A stretch of 64,000 nucleotides of DNA from Acinetobacter chengduensis (GTDB lineage: Bacteria; Pseudomonadota; Gammaproteobacteria; Pseudomonadales; Moraxellaceae): positions 1 to 64,000 of the forward strand of contig NZ_RCHC01000006.1 of the NCBI RefSeq assembly GCF_003664645.1, read 5' to 3'. This document shows, piece after piece, positions 18,797 through 30,030 of this stretch. Below the pieces are notes generated by a model, which was not told where the DNA came from, made no database searches, and saw only the letters and a program-made list of their open reading frames with translations. Within the stretch, counting starts at the first letter, position 1, and the number at the start of each line of letters is the position of its first letter. The translations under genes and the position numbers were made by a program.

Positions 18797-20623
18797 TTAA
18801 AGCGCCTCATGTAATATTTTATAGATGGTGCGTGCCATTACATCACCCAAACCGGGTACTAATTTAAGATCATTTTCTGATGCCTTTAACACACCCTGTA
18901 TGCCACCAAAATGCGTAAGTAAATCACGGCGACGCTTTGGCCCTAAGCCCGGAATTGCTTCAAGTACAGAAGAACTACGTTTTTTATCGCGTTTGGCACG
19001 GTGCTTGGTAATTGCAAAGCGATGCGCTTCATCACGTACCTGTTGAATCAAATGCAAGGCTTTATGATCTTCTGGTAATTGAATTTTGTGGCCATCGGTA
19101 AAATGTAGGGTTTCTAGGCCGGGCTTACGACCTTCCCCTTTCGATACACCAATCATAAAGGCGTCCAGTTCAAGCTCTTGCATGACCTCCATCGCCATGT
19201 GCAATTGGCCTTTACCACCATCAATTAACAGCAAGTCTGGGAGCATCGCTTTTTTATAACGTCGGGTCAGTGCCTGACGCATTGCCGCGTAATCATCCCC
19301 TTCGGTAATGTCTTGAATTGAAAACTGACGATAGTCGCGCTTACGCGCACCACCTGAATCAAATACCACGCAAGATGCCACCGTTGCTTCACCCATAGTA
19401 TGCGAAATATCAAAGCATTCGATACTATCGACTGGGCGCCCCACCACTTGCTCTAACTGATGGAAACGCTCATTCAACTCAAAATGATTGGCAAGCTTGC
19501 CTTTAATCGCATGCTGTACATTCATCTGCGCTAATTCTAGCCATTCAGCACGGGTTTCACGCACCTTATGCTTAATCTGAATTTTTTTCTCAAACTGCTG
19601 TTGTAGTGCATCTTCCAACTCTTTGCGGTTCGCAGGTTCAACATTCACAATCAGCTCAGCTGGAACTTCATCTGCCACTTGGAAATAAAAATTGGCCAAA
19701 AAGTCAGATAGCATTTGGGTTAAGTCATCACCTAACATATCTGGAAAATAGCTCTTTCCCCCCAGCATTTTACCGTTACGCACATGCATAATTTGTACGC
19801 ACGTCACGCCCGCATGATAGGCAATGGCCATAATATCTGCCTCACCTTTGACTTTATAAATCGCTTGCTGCGATTGTACATCGCGCAGTAGCGCCATCCG
19901 GTCACGATAAAACACCGCTTTTTCAAACTCCAAGGCTTCGGCTGCGGTTTCCATTTTTTGAATCAATTCCAAATTCAGCTCTTTGGTATCACCCTGCAAA
20001 AAGCGAATCGAGTTATTGACGTCTTCTTTATAATCTTCTGGGGAAATGAGCCCCACACAGGGTGCAGAACAACGCTTAATTTGATACTGCAAACACGGAC
20101 GTTTACGCTGTGAAAAATAGCTATTTTCACACTGGCGCACATTAAATAATTTTTGAAGCACCACCAAAGTATCACGGGCATTATAAGCACTTGGATAGGG
20201 CCCAAAAAATTTGCCTGCCTGATGTTTGCCCTTACCACGGCCTGAAGCAATTCTCGGATAGGGCTTGTCACTTGAAATAAAAATATAAACGTATGATTTA
20301 TCATCGCGTAACATGATGTTATACGGCGGACGATGTAACTTAATCAGGTTTTGTTCTAATAATAAAGCTTCTGTTTCAGAGCGTACCACCAAGGTTTCAA
20401 TATCATAAATTCGAGCCACCAACGCTTGAGTTTTTGGATGTTCAATGGTTTTGGCAAAATAACTCGATACACGATTTTTTAGATTTTTAGCCTTTCCCAC
20501 ATATAACAACTCGCCGTCTTTACCCAGCATGCGATACACGCCAGGCAACGTGGTCATGTTGGCTAAAATCGTTTGAATATTTTCACGTGCGTTTTCGTTC
20601 ACAGGTTGCTTTTCGTTTGGCAT
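18797..20623 (-). CDS. uvrC: Excinuclease ABC subunit C
   Basis: A 608-residue nucleotide-excision-repair nuclease. The N-terminal GIY-YIG domain (about 20-100: [27 protein letters not shown]) makes the 3' cut. A UvrB-binding UVR motif lies near residues 205-235. The RNase H-like domain ([25 protein letters not shown] and [10 protein letters not shown]) makes the 5' cut. The C-terminal helix-hairpin-helix pair ([34 protein letters not shown]) is intact. Full length. pgsA lies downstream, as in many gammaproteobacteria. Confidence 0.98.
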   Translation of the reverse strand: MPNEKQPVNENARENIQTILANMTTLPGVYRMLGKDGELLYVGKAKNLKNRVSSYFAKTIEHPKTQALVARIYDIETLVVRSETEALLLEQNLIKLHRPPYNIMLRDDKSYVYIFISSDKPYPRIASGRGKGKHQAGKFFGPYPSAYNARDTLVVLQKLFNVRQCENSYFSQRKRPCLQYQIKRCSAPCVGLISPEDYKEDVNNSIRFLQGDTKELNLELIQKMETAAEALEFEKAVFYRDRMALLRDVQSQQAIYKVKGEADIMAIAYHAGVTCVQIMHVRNGKMLGGKSYFPDMLGDDLTQMLSDFLANFYFQVADEVPAELIVNVEPANRKELEDALQQQFEKKIQIKHKVRETRAEWLELAQMNVQHAIKGKLANHFELNERFHQLEQVVGRPVDSIECFDISHTMGEATVASCVVFDSGGARKRDYRQFSIQDITEGDDYAAMRQALTRRYKKAMLPDLLLIDGGKGQLHMAMEVMQELELDAFMIGVSKGEGRKPGLETLHFTDGHKIQLPEDHKALHLIQQVRDEAHRFAITKHRAKRDKKRSSSVLEAIPGLGPKRRRDLLTHFGGIQGVLKASENDLKLVPGLGDVMARTIYKILHEAL

Positions 20624-20818
20624 ATAAAACGATGATGTAGTCGCATGATGCTTTTTTCAAGTCTTGCCAATAGGACCAACACTTCAGGCCATGTCCTTTT
20701 TACAATAATCTCTCGCCCAGCACTTCATTTCAACGATCATCTAATTGCTAAAAACTATCAGTCCCAAAACTGAAGTTTGCTATGCTCAAGCTGTTGACTG
20801 ACCAAAGGACGCTTTCAA

Positions 20819-21877
20819 ATGAGCAATGCCAATCATGCTTTCCATGCTGTGCACCCTGCACTGTCTACACACAGCACATCAGAAAAAAACCGCTTGATTG
20901 GCAAACCGCGTTTTCATTTTGAACCAGAAGCTGTCATGCAAAAGTTACGTGAGCGCATTATTGGACAAGATGCAGCTCTAAATGAAATTGAAAAAATGTT
21001 GTCTGTGGTTAAAGCAGACTTTTCCAGTCCAGACCGCCCCTTGTCTGTGACCCTCATGCTTGGACCAACTGGCGTGGGTAAAACCGAAACCGTGCGTCTG
21101 ATTGCCGAGGCCATTTACGGGCATCCAAATGCATTCTGTCGCATAGACATGAATACACTCGCACAGGAGCACTATGCGGCTGCCATTACGGGCGCACCTC
21201 CGGGCTATGTGGGTTCAAAAGAAGGCAACAGTCTGTTTGACGAAACAGCAATTGTAGGGAGTCATACCCGTCCTGGCATTATGCTATTTGATGAATTAGA
21301 GAAAGCATCGACCGAAGTTATTCGTGGACTGATGAATGTATTGGATACAGGCCGTTTGACCTTAACTGCAGGCACCAAAACCATTGATTTCAGCAATTGC
21401 ATGATCTTTATGACCAGTAATGTGGGGGCGCAGGCAGCTCAGCAATATCTCGATAAATTGAATTTTTTACCCAAAAAAATGCAAGATCTTTGCCTTAAAC
21501 GCGTACCAACACAAACCATCATTGAAAAAGTAATGCAACGTAAATTCGACCCTGAATTTTTAAACCGTATTGATCGCACCTTGCACTATTTGCCAGTACA
21601 AGATGACGCGTTGCCAAAACTGGTCGATATTGAACTGGAAAAATTAAATCTGCGTTTACAGCATCAAAAGCGTAGCGTGACCTTAACAGCCACAGCCAAA
21701 GCACATTTTTATCAAGGGCACGATATCCGTTATGGCGCGCGCCATTTAGGCCGAAAAATGCGAACTGAATTGGAGCCAATTTTGGCCTTATATTTTTTAA
21801 CTCATCCAGAGCACATGAGCTTAACACTCGATGCACAAAATGGCACATTGTGTATTGCAACGCAACAAGCCAGCTAA
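20819..21877 (+). CDS. Stand-alone Clp/Hsp100-type AAA+ ATPase (D2-like)
   Basis: A 352-residue protein equal to the second AAA+ module of ClpA/ClpB with almost nothing else. It shows Walker A LGPTGVGKTET, pore loop GAPPGYVGSKEGNSLFDE, Walker B IMLFDELEKAS, sensor 1 FMTSNVG, the arginine finger in FDPEFLNRID and sensor 2 YGARHLGRKM. The Clp N domain, the D1 ATPase and the ClpP-docking IGF/IGL loop are missing. All catalytic residues are present, so it is probably an active unfoldase or remodelling ATPase rather than a broken clpA. It is divergent from uvrC. Partner and substrates are unknown. Confidence 0.85.
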   Translation: MSNANHAFHAVHPALSTHSTSEKNRLIGKPRFHFEPEAVMQKLRERIIGQDAALNEIEKMLSVVKADFSSPDRPLSVTLMLGPTGVGKTETVRLIAEAIYGHPNAFCRIDMNTLAQEHYAAAITGAPPGYVGSKEGNSLFDETAIVGSHTRPGIMLFDELEKASTEVIRGLMNVLDTGRLTLTAGTKTIDFSNCMIFMTSNVGAQAAQQYLDKLNFLPKKMQDLCLKRVPTQTIIEKVMQRKFDPEFLNRIDRTLHYLPVQDDALPKLVDIELEKLNLRLQHQKRSVTLTATAKAHFYQGHDIRYGARHLGRKMRTELEPILALYFLTHPEHMSLTLDAQNGTLCIATQQAS

Positions 21878-21897
21878 GAGCTGATTATCACTTTCAG

Positions 21898-22317
21898 TTA
21901 AACCTTAGTAGCACTCAAACTGGCTTTAAATGTGGCAAGCTGACGCGGAGAGATTAAAATAAATTTTGGCTTGCCATCCTGCACATAATCAATACGCACA
22001 CGCTGAAAAGATAGCGCAGGTGCAACGGTTGAAAAATCTGTGTCTCTAACGCTTTGTATACTGGCCAAAGGAATATGCCATGTCAAAAACATAGACTTAA
22101 CCACCAGCGCTTTGGCCTGCAACTGATAACGCGTACTCCACAAAGGCCACCACAAAGCCATAATTGTAAGCGCATAAACAGTCGCAAATGGCCAGTTGTG
22201 TAGCAGACTGCCTTTAGCCAACATATTTAATAACAATTGAAGTAGCAGACCAGTCATTGAAATGACGAAGCCCCATACCCACCAGTCAATTTTTGAATGA
22301 AATGTTTGTTTCTGCAT
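21898..22317 (-). CDS. Membrane protein with bacterial PH-like domain
   Basis: A 139-residue protein with two membrane helices (about 12-35 and 42-60), then a short beta-rich domain: TRYQLQAKALVVKSMFLTWHIPLASIQSVRDT, ending with KFILISPRQLATFKASL. The layout and the ISP motif resemble the bPH_4 (YyaB-like) family of small membrane PH-domain proteins of unknown role. Its 3' end converges on the AAA+ ATPase gene, 20 bases away. Confidence 0.6.
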   Translation of the reverse strand: MQKQTFHSKIDWWVWGFVISMTGLLLQLLLNMLAKGSLLHNWPFATVYALTIMALWWPLWSTRYQLQAKALVVKSMFLTWHIPLASIQSVRDTDFSTVAPALSFQRVRIDYVQDGKPKFILISPRQLATFKASLSATKV

Positions 22318-22804
22318 ACTTTAATTCCCCCAAATTGCTTTCATTCTATACAGAAATTTAACGTTAAAAAATTTAAATGACAGTCAATTATGCTATTAAA
22401 ACTGCGCTTTTATGTCCGCTTATAACGTTATGATGTGCCCAGTGAGTAGTGTCGATTGAATTATAAAAAATAAGCGGATTGACCTTTTTGACTAGACAGA
22501 CACGCATTGATCTCTTGAAAAATTAGACTAATTCCTCATATACATAAACGTGATAAAACTAAAAATATGAGTTGAAACAAAAGTTTCTTCACATGATGAC
22601 CAGCTGAATTAAGCCTTAAAGCTACGGGATACAAGTTTAAAGACTAAAAAATTTGATGACCCTTGCGTCACGGCTTGATACAACTTGTTATGTTCTTTTT
22701 GGATATAGTTATCGTAAGATTGGCGAAGCAGAAATGTGCGCAGGAATCGCGCTCACGCTTCACAACATCAACTTAGAAGTCCTCCAAAATAAAGGAGATC
22801 AGGC
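22318..22804. other. Gene-free leader before fadB
   Basis: 487 bases between the start of the minus-strand PH-domain gene and fadB. It must hold promoters for both. No credible ORF, tRNA or terminator was seen. A strong AAAGGAG ribosome site lies 7 bases before the fadB ATG. No clear PsrA/FadR-type operator could be picked out by eye. Confidence 0.6.
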
Positions 22805-24958
22805 ATGATCCACGCTGGCAATGCCATTACCGTCCAAATGCTTTCGGACGGAATCGCAGAATTCCGCTTTGACTTACAAGGTGAGTCGGTCAACAAATTT
22901 AACCGTGCAACGATTGAAGACTTTAAAGCTGCAATTGACGCTGTTAAAGCAAACGCAGACGTTAAAGGTTTAATCGTCACTTCAGCTAAATCAACGTTTA
23001 TCGTTGGTGCTGACATCACTGAGTTTGGTGCAAACTTCGCTCAAGGCGAACAAGCCATTGTGGACTGGGCACTGCCTGTTCACGACATTTTCAATGCATT
23101 TGAAGATTTAGACCTTCCTAAAGTTGCTGCTATTAATGGCATGGCTTTGGGTGGCGGTTTTGAAATGTGCTTAGTCTGTGACTATCGTGTCATGTCTGAA
23201 GCTGCACAAGTCGGTCTTCCAGAAATCAAACTCGGTATCTACCCTGGTTTTGGTGGTACTGTTCGTTTAAGCCGTGTGATTGGTATCGACAACGCGGTTG
23301 AATGGATGGCAATGGCTGCGCCGAAAAAACCGGCTACTGCACTTAAAGATGGTGCTGTAGATGCGGTTGTGGCTGCGGACAAACTTACCGATGCTGCCAT
23401 TGACCTTGTGAAGCAAGCACTTGCTGGTCGCCTAGATTGGAAAGCAAAACGCCAAGAAAAATTAGAGCCTGTTAAACTCAACATGCTTGAGCAAATGATG
23501 GCGTTCAATACAGCAAAAGGTGCTGTACTGGCAAAAGCTAATCCTGCTCAATACCCTGCGCCAAAACTACTTTTAGACTCATTACAAGCAGGTGCAAGCC
23601 TTCCACGTAATGAAGCGTTAAAAATTGAAGCACAAGGCTTTGCAAAAGCTGCGGTAACGCCACAAGCTGGCGCATTAATTGGTCTATTCATTAACGACCA
23701 AATTGTGAAGAAAACCTCTAAGCGCTATGAAAAAGGCGCGCATCCTGTAAACCAAGCAGCTGTACTTGGCGCAGGCATTATGGGTGGTGGTATTGCTTAC
23801 CAAGCGGCAAGCAAAGGCACACCAATCATCATGAAAGACATTGGTAATCCACAGCTTGCTTTAGGTATGAAAGAAGCGAATGGCTTGTTAACTAAACAAG
23901 TTGAACGCAAAAAAATGAAACCTGCGCAAATGGGTGAAACACTTGCTCGCATCCGTCCTACTTTAAGTTATGACGAATTCAAAGAAGTGGACATCGTGAT
24001 TGAAGCTGTAACGGAAAACCCTAAAGTGAAGGGTATCGTACTGGCTGAAACTGAGAAGAATGTACGTGATAACACAATCATTGCTTCTAACACATCTACG
24101 ATTTCAATCACTCGTTTGGCTGAAAACCTACAACGTCCTGAAAACTTCGTCGGTATGCACTTCTTTAACCCTGTTCACATGATGCCATTGGTTGAAGTGA
24201 TCCGCGGTGAGAAGACTTCTGCTGAAGCTATTGCGACGACTGTAGTTCTTGCTCAAAAAATGGGTAAAACACCAATCGTGGTGAACGACTGCCCGGGCTT
24301 CCTTGTAAACCGTGTGTTGTTCCCTTACTTCGGTGCATTTGACCTATTACTTAAAGATGGTGCTGACTTCCAGCAAATCGATAAAGTGATGGAAAAATTC
24401 GGCTGGCCAATGGGCCCTGCTTACTTGATGGACGTTGTGGGTATTGATACTGGCGTTCACGGTGCAGAAGTCATGGCTGAAGGTTTCCCTGACCGCATGA
24501 AGCCAGACTTCAAAGGTTCAATTCAAACCATGTACGAAAACAAACGTTTGGGTCAAAAGAACGACATTGGTTTCTACAAGTATGAACTTGACCGTAAAGG
24601 CAAAAAAGCCAAAGTGGTTGATCCAACTGCGTATGAACTTGTTGCATCTGTTGCAACTGCGGAAAAACGTGAATTTGATGCTCAAGAAATCATTGACCGT
24701 ATGATGCTGGCATTCTGTAACGAAACTGTTCGTTGCCTAGAAGACAACATCGTTGCAACTGCAGCTGAAGCTGACATGGCGATGATTATGGGTGTAGGTT
24801 TCCCTCCATTCCGTGGTGGCCCAGCACGTTACATCGACCAAACAGGTGTTGCTGAATACGTTGCGCTTTGCGACAAGTACGCGCACTTAGGTAAAGCTTA
24901 TGAAGCGCCACAAATGTTGCGTGACATGGCTGCTAACAACAAAAAATTCTACGGTTAA
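22805..24958 (+). CDS. fadB: Fatty acid oxidation complex subunit alpha
   Basis: A 717-residue multifunctional beta-oxidation enzyme. The N-terminal crotonase domain (about 1-190) has [12 protein letters not shown] and the oxyanion region [18 protein letters not shown], with [16 protein letters not shown]. The 3-hydroxyacyl-CoA dehydrogenase Rossmann domain starts near residue 318 ([21 protein letters not shown]), with [13 protein letters not shown] and [18 protein letters not shown] second C-terminal dehydrogenase domain completes it. fadA follows 12 bases on; together they form the alpha2beta2 complex. Confidence 0.97.
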   Translation: MIHAGNAITVQMLSDGIAEFRFDLQGESVNKFNRATIEDFKAAIDAVKANADVKGLIVTSAKSTFIVGADITEFGANFAQGEQAIVDWALPVHDIFNAFEDLDLPKVAAINGMALGGGFEMCLVCDYRVMSEAAQVGLPEIKLGIYPGFGGTVRLSRVIGIDNAVEWMAMAAPKKPATALKDGAVDAVVAADKLTDAAIDLVKQALAGRLDWKAKRQEKLEPVKLNMLEQMMAFNTAKGAVLAKANPAQYPAPKLLLDSLQAGASLPRNEALKIEAQGFAKAAVTPQAGALIGLFINDQIVKKTSKRYEKGAHPVNQAAVLGAGIMGGGIAYQAASKGTPIIMKDIGNPQLALGMKEANGLLTKQVERKKMKPAQMGETLARIRPTLSYDEFKEVDIVIEAVTENPKVKGIVLAETEKNVRDNTIIASNTSTISITRLAENLQRPENFVGMHFFNPVHMMPLVEVIRGEKTSAEAIATTVVLAQKMGKTPIVVNDCPGFLVNRVLFPYFGAFDLLLKDGADFQQIDKVMEKFGWPMGPAYLMDVVGIDTGVHGAEVMAEGFPDRMKPDFKGSIQTMYENKRLGQKNDIGFYKYELDRKGKKAKVVDPTAYELVASVATAEKREFDAQEIIDRMMLAFCNETVRCLEDNIVATAAEADMAMIMGVGFPPFRGGPARYIDQTGVAEYVALCDKYAHLGKAYEAPQMLRDMAANNKKFYG

Positions 24959-24970
24959 GGAGCAACGTGA

Positions 24971-26143
<1,173 letters not shown>

Positions 26144-26165
26144 TTTTTAGTTAAACACTGAGATT

Positions 26166-26193
26166 AAAAAACCCCGCGAAAGCGGGGTTTTTT
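26166..26193 (+). terminator. Terminator of fadBA
   Basis: AAAAACCCCGC-GAAA-GCGGGGTTTTTT, a textbook Rho-independent terminator 22 bases past the fadA stop, with a GAAA tetraloop. Confidence 0.92.
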
Positions 26194-26209
26194 ATTAATT
26201 TTTCATTAG

Positions 26210-26227
26210 ATTATTAACGTTAATAAT
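26210..26227. promoter_or_regulatory. 18-bp perfect palindrome upstream of a lipoprotein gene
   Basis: ATTATTAACGTTAATAAT is a perfect dyad 45 bases before the ATG of the following lipoprotein and just upstream of an AT-rich CATAATACG that could be a -10 region. It is a possible operator; the cognate regulator is unknown. Confidence 0.4.
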
Positions 26228-26271
26228 GCATAATACGCATAGAAATCAAACAAAACAGAACTAGAGTATCT

Positions 26272-27120
26272 ATGAAATATTTTGCGTTACCACTTATCGC
26301 GAGTCTTGCATTTACAGGCTGTGCCACAACAAAAATCTCTGATGAATCTCGCCAAAAATTAAATCAAACTCAAGTTGCAATTCAGGTAAAGCCCGTAGCG
26401 ATTTTTGTGAACTCGTGTTTTTTAACCAATGAGTTAGGAAAAGATTTAGTACTGCATGAGCCTAGTCAACTGACAAGTGAAAAATTTATTCAAACTTTTA
26501 CACAACAGCTCAACCAACATAATGTAACTGTCAGTACTTCTGCTACGCCATTTATTTGTGGTTCAATGTCTGAAGAACAACTGAAAAAATATGAATTTCA
26601 GGCTGATAGAAATTCTAAAAGAACACCTATCAACACATATCCTTTATTAAATCAAAATAATAATATGCCTGATGATCAACGTGCTGCAGCACTTGCCCTC
26701 ACTCAATTTATAGCCAAAACAGATGCTGTAAATTTAGCAAACATTCAAAATAAAAATTCTCAATTAGATATGCCTCAGCTTGATGAAAAAACAGTAAAGA
26801 CTTTAAAAGAATGGGCAAATTCAAATTATATTTTTTGGGTTTCTCTCGATGGCATGAATGCATCTTTAGGAAATAAATTTGCAATGGGTACCTTAAGTTT
26901 AGGTGTAACACTAGCAACTATGGGGGCAGGTGCTGGTATAGTTACAGCATACATGCCTAAAGAAGGTCAGCAATATTCAGTTCGCCTATTAGACTTAGAT
27001 AAGCAATCATTTGAATGGCATAAATCCGACTTACTCAAAGGCAGAATTTATTCAACAAAAAACCATACCTTACAAGCGGATCAGATCCTAAATCCTTTGT
27101 TTGAAACAAAAGTAAATTAA
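26272..27120 (+). CDS. Lipoprotein of unknown function
   Basis: A 282-residue protein beginning MKYFALPLIASLAFTGC, a lipoprotein signal with lipobox FTGC (Cys17), so it is probably anchored in the outer membrane. The mature part is mostly helical, with Gln/Lys-rich segments, and has a glycine-rich hydrophobic stretch near residues 204-222 (GTLSLGVTLATMGAGAG), which could be a membrane-associated hairpin. I do not recognise the family. It stands alone between the fadA terminator and a hairpin at 27169-27203. Confidence 0.75.
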   Translation: MKYFALPLIASLAFTGCATTKISDESRQKLNQTQVAIQVKPVAIFVNSCFLTNELGKDLVLHEPSQLTSEKFIQTFTQQLNQHNVTVSTSATPFICGSMSEEQLKKYEFQADRNSKRTPINTYPLLNQNNNMPDDQRAAALALTQFIAKTDAVNLANIQNKNSQLDMPQLDEKTVKTLKEWANSNYIFWVSLDGMNASLGNKFAMGTLSLGVTLATMGAGAGIVTAYMPKEGQQYSVRLLDLDKQSFEWHKSDLLKGRIYSTKNHTLQADQILNPLFETKVN

Positions 27121-27168
27121 AGTTTAGACTTAGATAGTGATCCCTTTTTCAACCATTTAGTAAAGTAA

Positions 27169-27203
27169 ATGTTGAGTTGATACTCATATCTTCAACTCAA
27201 CAT
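27169..27203 (+). terminator. Perfect 12-bp inverted repeat after the lipoprotein gene
   Basis: ATGTTGAGTTGA and TCAACTCAACAT separated by 11 bases, 49 bases after the stop. There is no strong T run, so it is a weak terminator or an RNA-stabilising hairpin. Confidence 0.45.
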
Positions 27204-27540
27204 ATTACAATTTTAGGGTTAGATTTTCAGTGCTTTTAGCATCCAAAATGCTATTCAATCCACTTTCTTCCCTGTATTGAACTTATGCACATCACTCATA
27301 TTTTTCATTGTTTGTCTTAATCTTGTAGCACTTATACAAAGCACTTAACTCAACTTCTTTAAAACTAAATAGAAAGCTTAGCTGAGTGGCAATACCTATC
27401 TCTCCACTGCATTCAACGACACATATAAATTTTATGACTTTAAACTTTTGAGTTTGACAACTTTTTAAGCGTTTTAATGCTAGGCTTAAACACGATAAGA
27501 ATTCAGCTTAACTATATTTAAAATAATACGGAGTTTATCG
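27204..27540. other. AT-rich intergenic region before a second lipoprotein gene
   Basis: No credible ORF or RNA gene was seen. A consensus TTGACA lies at 27454-27459, but no -10 box at proper spacing is convincing (TAATGC at a 15-base spacing is the closest). TACGGAG precedes the next ATG. Confidence 0.4.
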
Positions 27541-28239
27541 ATGTTTACATCACCTTTAAAAACCATCATTTACTTAAGCGTTATGGGAACATTATTTATA
27601 GGCTGTACCACCAAAAACCTCATTACTAAAGACCATAAAACCCATACCCGTACCAATAAAGTGACCTTGATTGAAGACCAAGTCGTGGCATTTGGCAAAC
27701 CCGCTCAAAATCTGCCAAATTTACCTGCGGATAGCTTAGTCATCGCAGGGCAACAAAAAAGTTATATCCTCACCCAAGGCGGTTCTCAATTTATCAGCTT
27801 AATTGGGAAACTAGACCCTAAAAATATTCAAGTCACCCGAGACCTGAGTTTTTATTCAGAAAAGAATGATGGCCATTTCACAGGCATATTGCCATTGTCT
27901 TATGTGAAGCTCAAAGAAGACATTACTAAGCGCGATAAAGAATTCTTTATTGAAAATGGTGCTAAGGAATGTTCAAGCTCTAGTGATGAACGCATGTCTG
28001 CACAGCGTTTCTGCTTCGAGATTAAATTGGCAGGTGTGGTCTATCCAGCTGCTAACAATTTAAAGTCTTTAAAAGCTTTAAGTAAGCCTTATCAGGTGAG
28101 TATTTATACCCAGCAACAGGAAAGTTATAAATCTAAATCAAACATGAATCCTTTGGAAAAATTAGTACTCCTGCCTTTTGCTGTCGCGATCGATGTGGTA
28201 ACTCTCCCTTTCCAAGTCGCCAATAAACTTTTTGACTAA
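27541..28239 (+). CDS. Lipoprotein of unknown function
   Basis: A 232-residue protein with a lipoprotein signal ending LFIGC (Cys22). The mature chain is polar and beta-rich, with two cysteines in KECSSSSDERMSAQRFC that could form a disulfide, and a hydrophobic C-terminus (LVLLPFAVAIDVVTLPFQVANKLFD) resembling the DVVTLP-type ends of small YceK-like lipoproteins. Family not recognised with certainty. It is a single gene with its own terminator. Confidence 0.75.
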   Translation: MFTSPLKTIIYLSVMGTLFIGCTTKNLITKDHKTHTRTNKVTLIEDQVVAFGKPAQNLPNLPADSLVIAGQQKSYILTQGGSQFISLIGKLDPKNIQVTRDLSFYSEKNDGHFTGILPLSYVKLKEDITKRDKEFFIENGAKECSSSSDERMSAQRFCFEIKLAGVVYPAANNLKSLKALSKPYQVSIYTQQQESYKSKSNMNPLEKLVLLPFAVAIDVVTLPFQVANKLFD

Positions 28240-28278
28240 CCCTCATGTATGGGTTTTCTTAAACTTATATTCTTCAAT

Positions 28279-28306
28279 AAAGCCCCTCAATATTGGGGGG
28301 CTTTTA
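28279..28306 (+). terminator. Terminator of the 27.5-kb lipoprotein gene
   Basis: AAAGCCCC / GGGGGCTTTTA stem with a TCAATATT loop, 40 bases after the stop. Confidence 0.75.
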
Positions 28307-28527
28307 TATGGGCTAATAAATAAGCTGAAATGCGCGATATAAAAATACCGATTCAAAAGTAGAAACCCAAGCGTAACAATCTGAAACATTATGTTATCGC
28401 TCTGTAAATATAGTTGATTAATCACACAATTTTAGATCACTACACAATCAAGCCCATAATAAACAAGCATTTAAGCATTAACATAGCGCCCTCTTCCAAC
28501 CCAATTACAAAATTCAGGATGCTACCC

Positions 28528-29160
28528 ATGAATGCGATTAAAACTACTATTGCTATTGCTCTAGTTGCAGGTACAACTTCAACAATGGCTGCTGAGCAAA
28601 GCTTTCTTGCAACAGCAAAAGCAGATGCAATGAAAACAGCAACTGCTGTACAAACCAATACTGTTGCTACCAAAGATGCTACTGTTAAAGCTGTTGTTGC
28701 AGAAAAAGACGCAACTGTAAAAACAACTGTAGCAGCTAAAGATGCAACTGTTGCAAAAGCTGTAGCCACTAAAGATGCAACTATTAAAACTGCGGTTGCA
28801 ACAAAAGAAGCTGACGTAGCTAAAGCAACAGCAATGAAACAAACTGCTGTAGCACAAAAAGATGCGACTGTAGCAAAAGCTGTAGCGACTAAAGATGCCA
28901 CTGTTAAAACTGCGGTTGCAACAAAAGAAGCTGATGTAGCTAAAGCAACAGCAATGAAACAAACTGCTGTAGCAAAAGCTGAAGCTACTCAAGATGCAAC
29001 TGCTGAAAAAGCAAAAGAAATTAAAGATATTGCAAACAAACCAGCTGTAAATGCAGAAGCGAAAAAAGACTGTGCAAAAAAATGTGCAGAGAAAAAAGCA
29101 CAAGTAGCAAAAGCACAAACTGAAGAGAAAAAAGGTTTCTTCTCTTGGTTTAAGAAATAA
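28528..29160 (+). CDS. Exported Lys/Ala-rich repeat protein
   Basis: A 210-residue protein. The ATG at 28528 is chosen because AGGA lies 7 bases upstream and a clean signal peptide starts there (MNAIKTTIAIALVAGTTSTMAA); the frame is open 38 codons further up. The mature part is built almost entirely of A, T, V, K, D, with KDATV-type heptad-like motifs and a near-perfect 40-residue (120-bp) direct repeat (DNA about 28769-28856 against 28889-28976). It ends with a cysteine pair (KDCAKKCAEKK) and the tail GFFSWFKK. It is probably a long amphipathic or coiled helix in the periplasm. Function unknown. Confidence 0.8.
   Translation: MNAIKTTIAIALVAGTTSTMAAEQSFLATAKADAMKTATAVQTNTVATKDATVKAVVAEKDATVKTTVAAKDATVAKAVATKDATIKTAVATKEADVAKATAMKQTAVAQKDATVAKAVATKDATVKTAVATKEADVAKATAMKQTAVAKAEATQDATAEKAKEIKDIANKPAVNAEAKKDCAKKCAEKKAQVAKAQTEEKKGFFSWFKK
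28769..28976 (+). repeat. 120-bp direct repeat inside the Lys/Ala-rich gene
   Basis: Two copies, 28769-28856 and 28889-28976, are nearly identical (a few third-position or single-base changes) at a spacing of exactly 120 bases, encoding the same 40-residue block. Copy-number variation between strains is likely. Confidence 0.8.
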
Positions 29161-29191
29161 GCGCGCCTAGCGATATTTCTAAGTAACAAAT

Positions 29192-29222
29192 AAAAAAGAT
29201 GCCACGCATGGCATCTTTTTTA
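29192..29222. terminator. Bidirectional terminator
   Basis: AAAAAAGATGCCA / TGGCATCTTTTTT with a CGCA-type loop, 31 bases after the repeat protein and 60 bases past the end of the convergent gene. Confidence 0.88.
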
Positions 29223-29280
29223 TTACCTGTATTTCATAATCAATACATGCATTGACCGCATGATTTACATCACAGCCCTG

Positions 29281-30030
29281 CTATAAACTATTTTCCAGTT
29301 CTACACGATTGGCATGGCTGACTTGTTTCATTTGTTGATTCAGTGCCAGTATCTCTTTATATAAGGCATTAAATTGCTTTAATGGCTCATCTTCATAAAA
29401 CATAAATAGTTTATTTTTCTTTTCCCAACGGTTATTTTTCAGCACTTCAAAAATTTGATCCGCTTTGGCTAAACTTTGCTGCTCTAGTTCAAACAATGCA
29501 TGTGCATCATCATTTTTTTGACTGTCTCTTAAACTTTGTGTCAGTTGATGGCTATAGCGACCACTCACCGCCAAATGCTTGGCTTGATCTAAGCTACGTT
29601 TCTCCATTTCCTTCGTTTGCTCAGCATAGGCGTCCACCACCGCATGTACATCTTTCAGCATTTTTTCTGTTTCTACATATTGCTGTTTTTTATCTCGACT
29701 TAAACGCTCTATATCTAAAAAATGATCCCAATCTAAGGCTTTTAAATCACGGATATAACGGTTTCGAGCCTCTGCCGTTTCAATCATTTGATTCAACACA
29801 AAACTCGCCATAATTTGATAATCACCCGAAAGGCGTGCATCGGAAGTATCTACTTGAATAGGTGTATCGACATGTCGAGCAGCTGTTAAAATCTGTTCGG
29901 TTTTATCCAATAACACCTCTTGATAGGCTTGCAACTTTTGCTCATCTTGCTTTTGCACATAATATTGGTAAAACAATCCACCAAAAATCAGTACGGTGGC
30001 CAGTGTTAAAATAAGTGGAATACGTGACAT
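29281..30030 (-). CDS. Membrane-anchored helical protein of unknown function
   Basis: A 249-residue protein with an N-terminal membrane helix (about 5-24, IPLILTLATVLIFGGLFYQYY) and a long, charged, helical, probably periplasmic region with coiled-coil character (for example QKQDEQKLQAYQEVLLDKTEQIL). No catalytic motif was recognised. It may be a DUF3053-type protein, but this is only an impression. Monocistronic; its upstream region is rich in the GAATTTAAA motif. Confidence 0.65.
   Translation of the reverse strand: MSRIPLILTLATVLIFGGLFYQYYVQKQDEQKLQAYQEVLLDKTEQILTAARHVDTPIQVDTSDARLSGDYQIMASFVLNQMIETAEARNRYIRDLKALDWDHFLDIERLSRDKKQQYVETEKMLKDVHAVVDAYAEQTKEMEKRSLDQAKHLAVSGRYSHQLTQSLRDSQKNDDAHALFELEQQSLAKADQIFEVLKNNRWEKKNKLFMFYEDEPLKQFNALYKEILALNQQMKQVSHANRVELENSL

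Noticed and set aside
28579..29118. 179-residue Cys/Phe/Ser-rich frame antisense to the Lys/Ala repeat gene
   Set aside because: It is the mirror of a low-complexity repeat (GCA/AAA codons read backwards), has no ribosome site, and its composition is non-biological.
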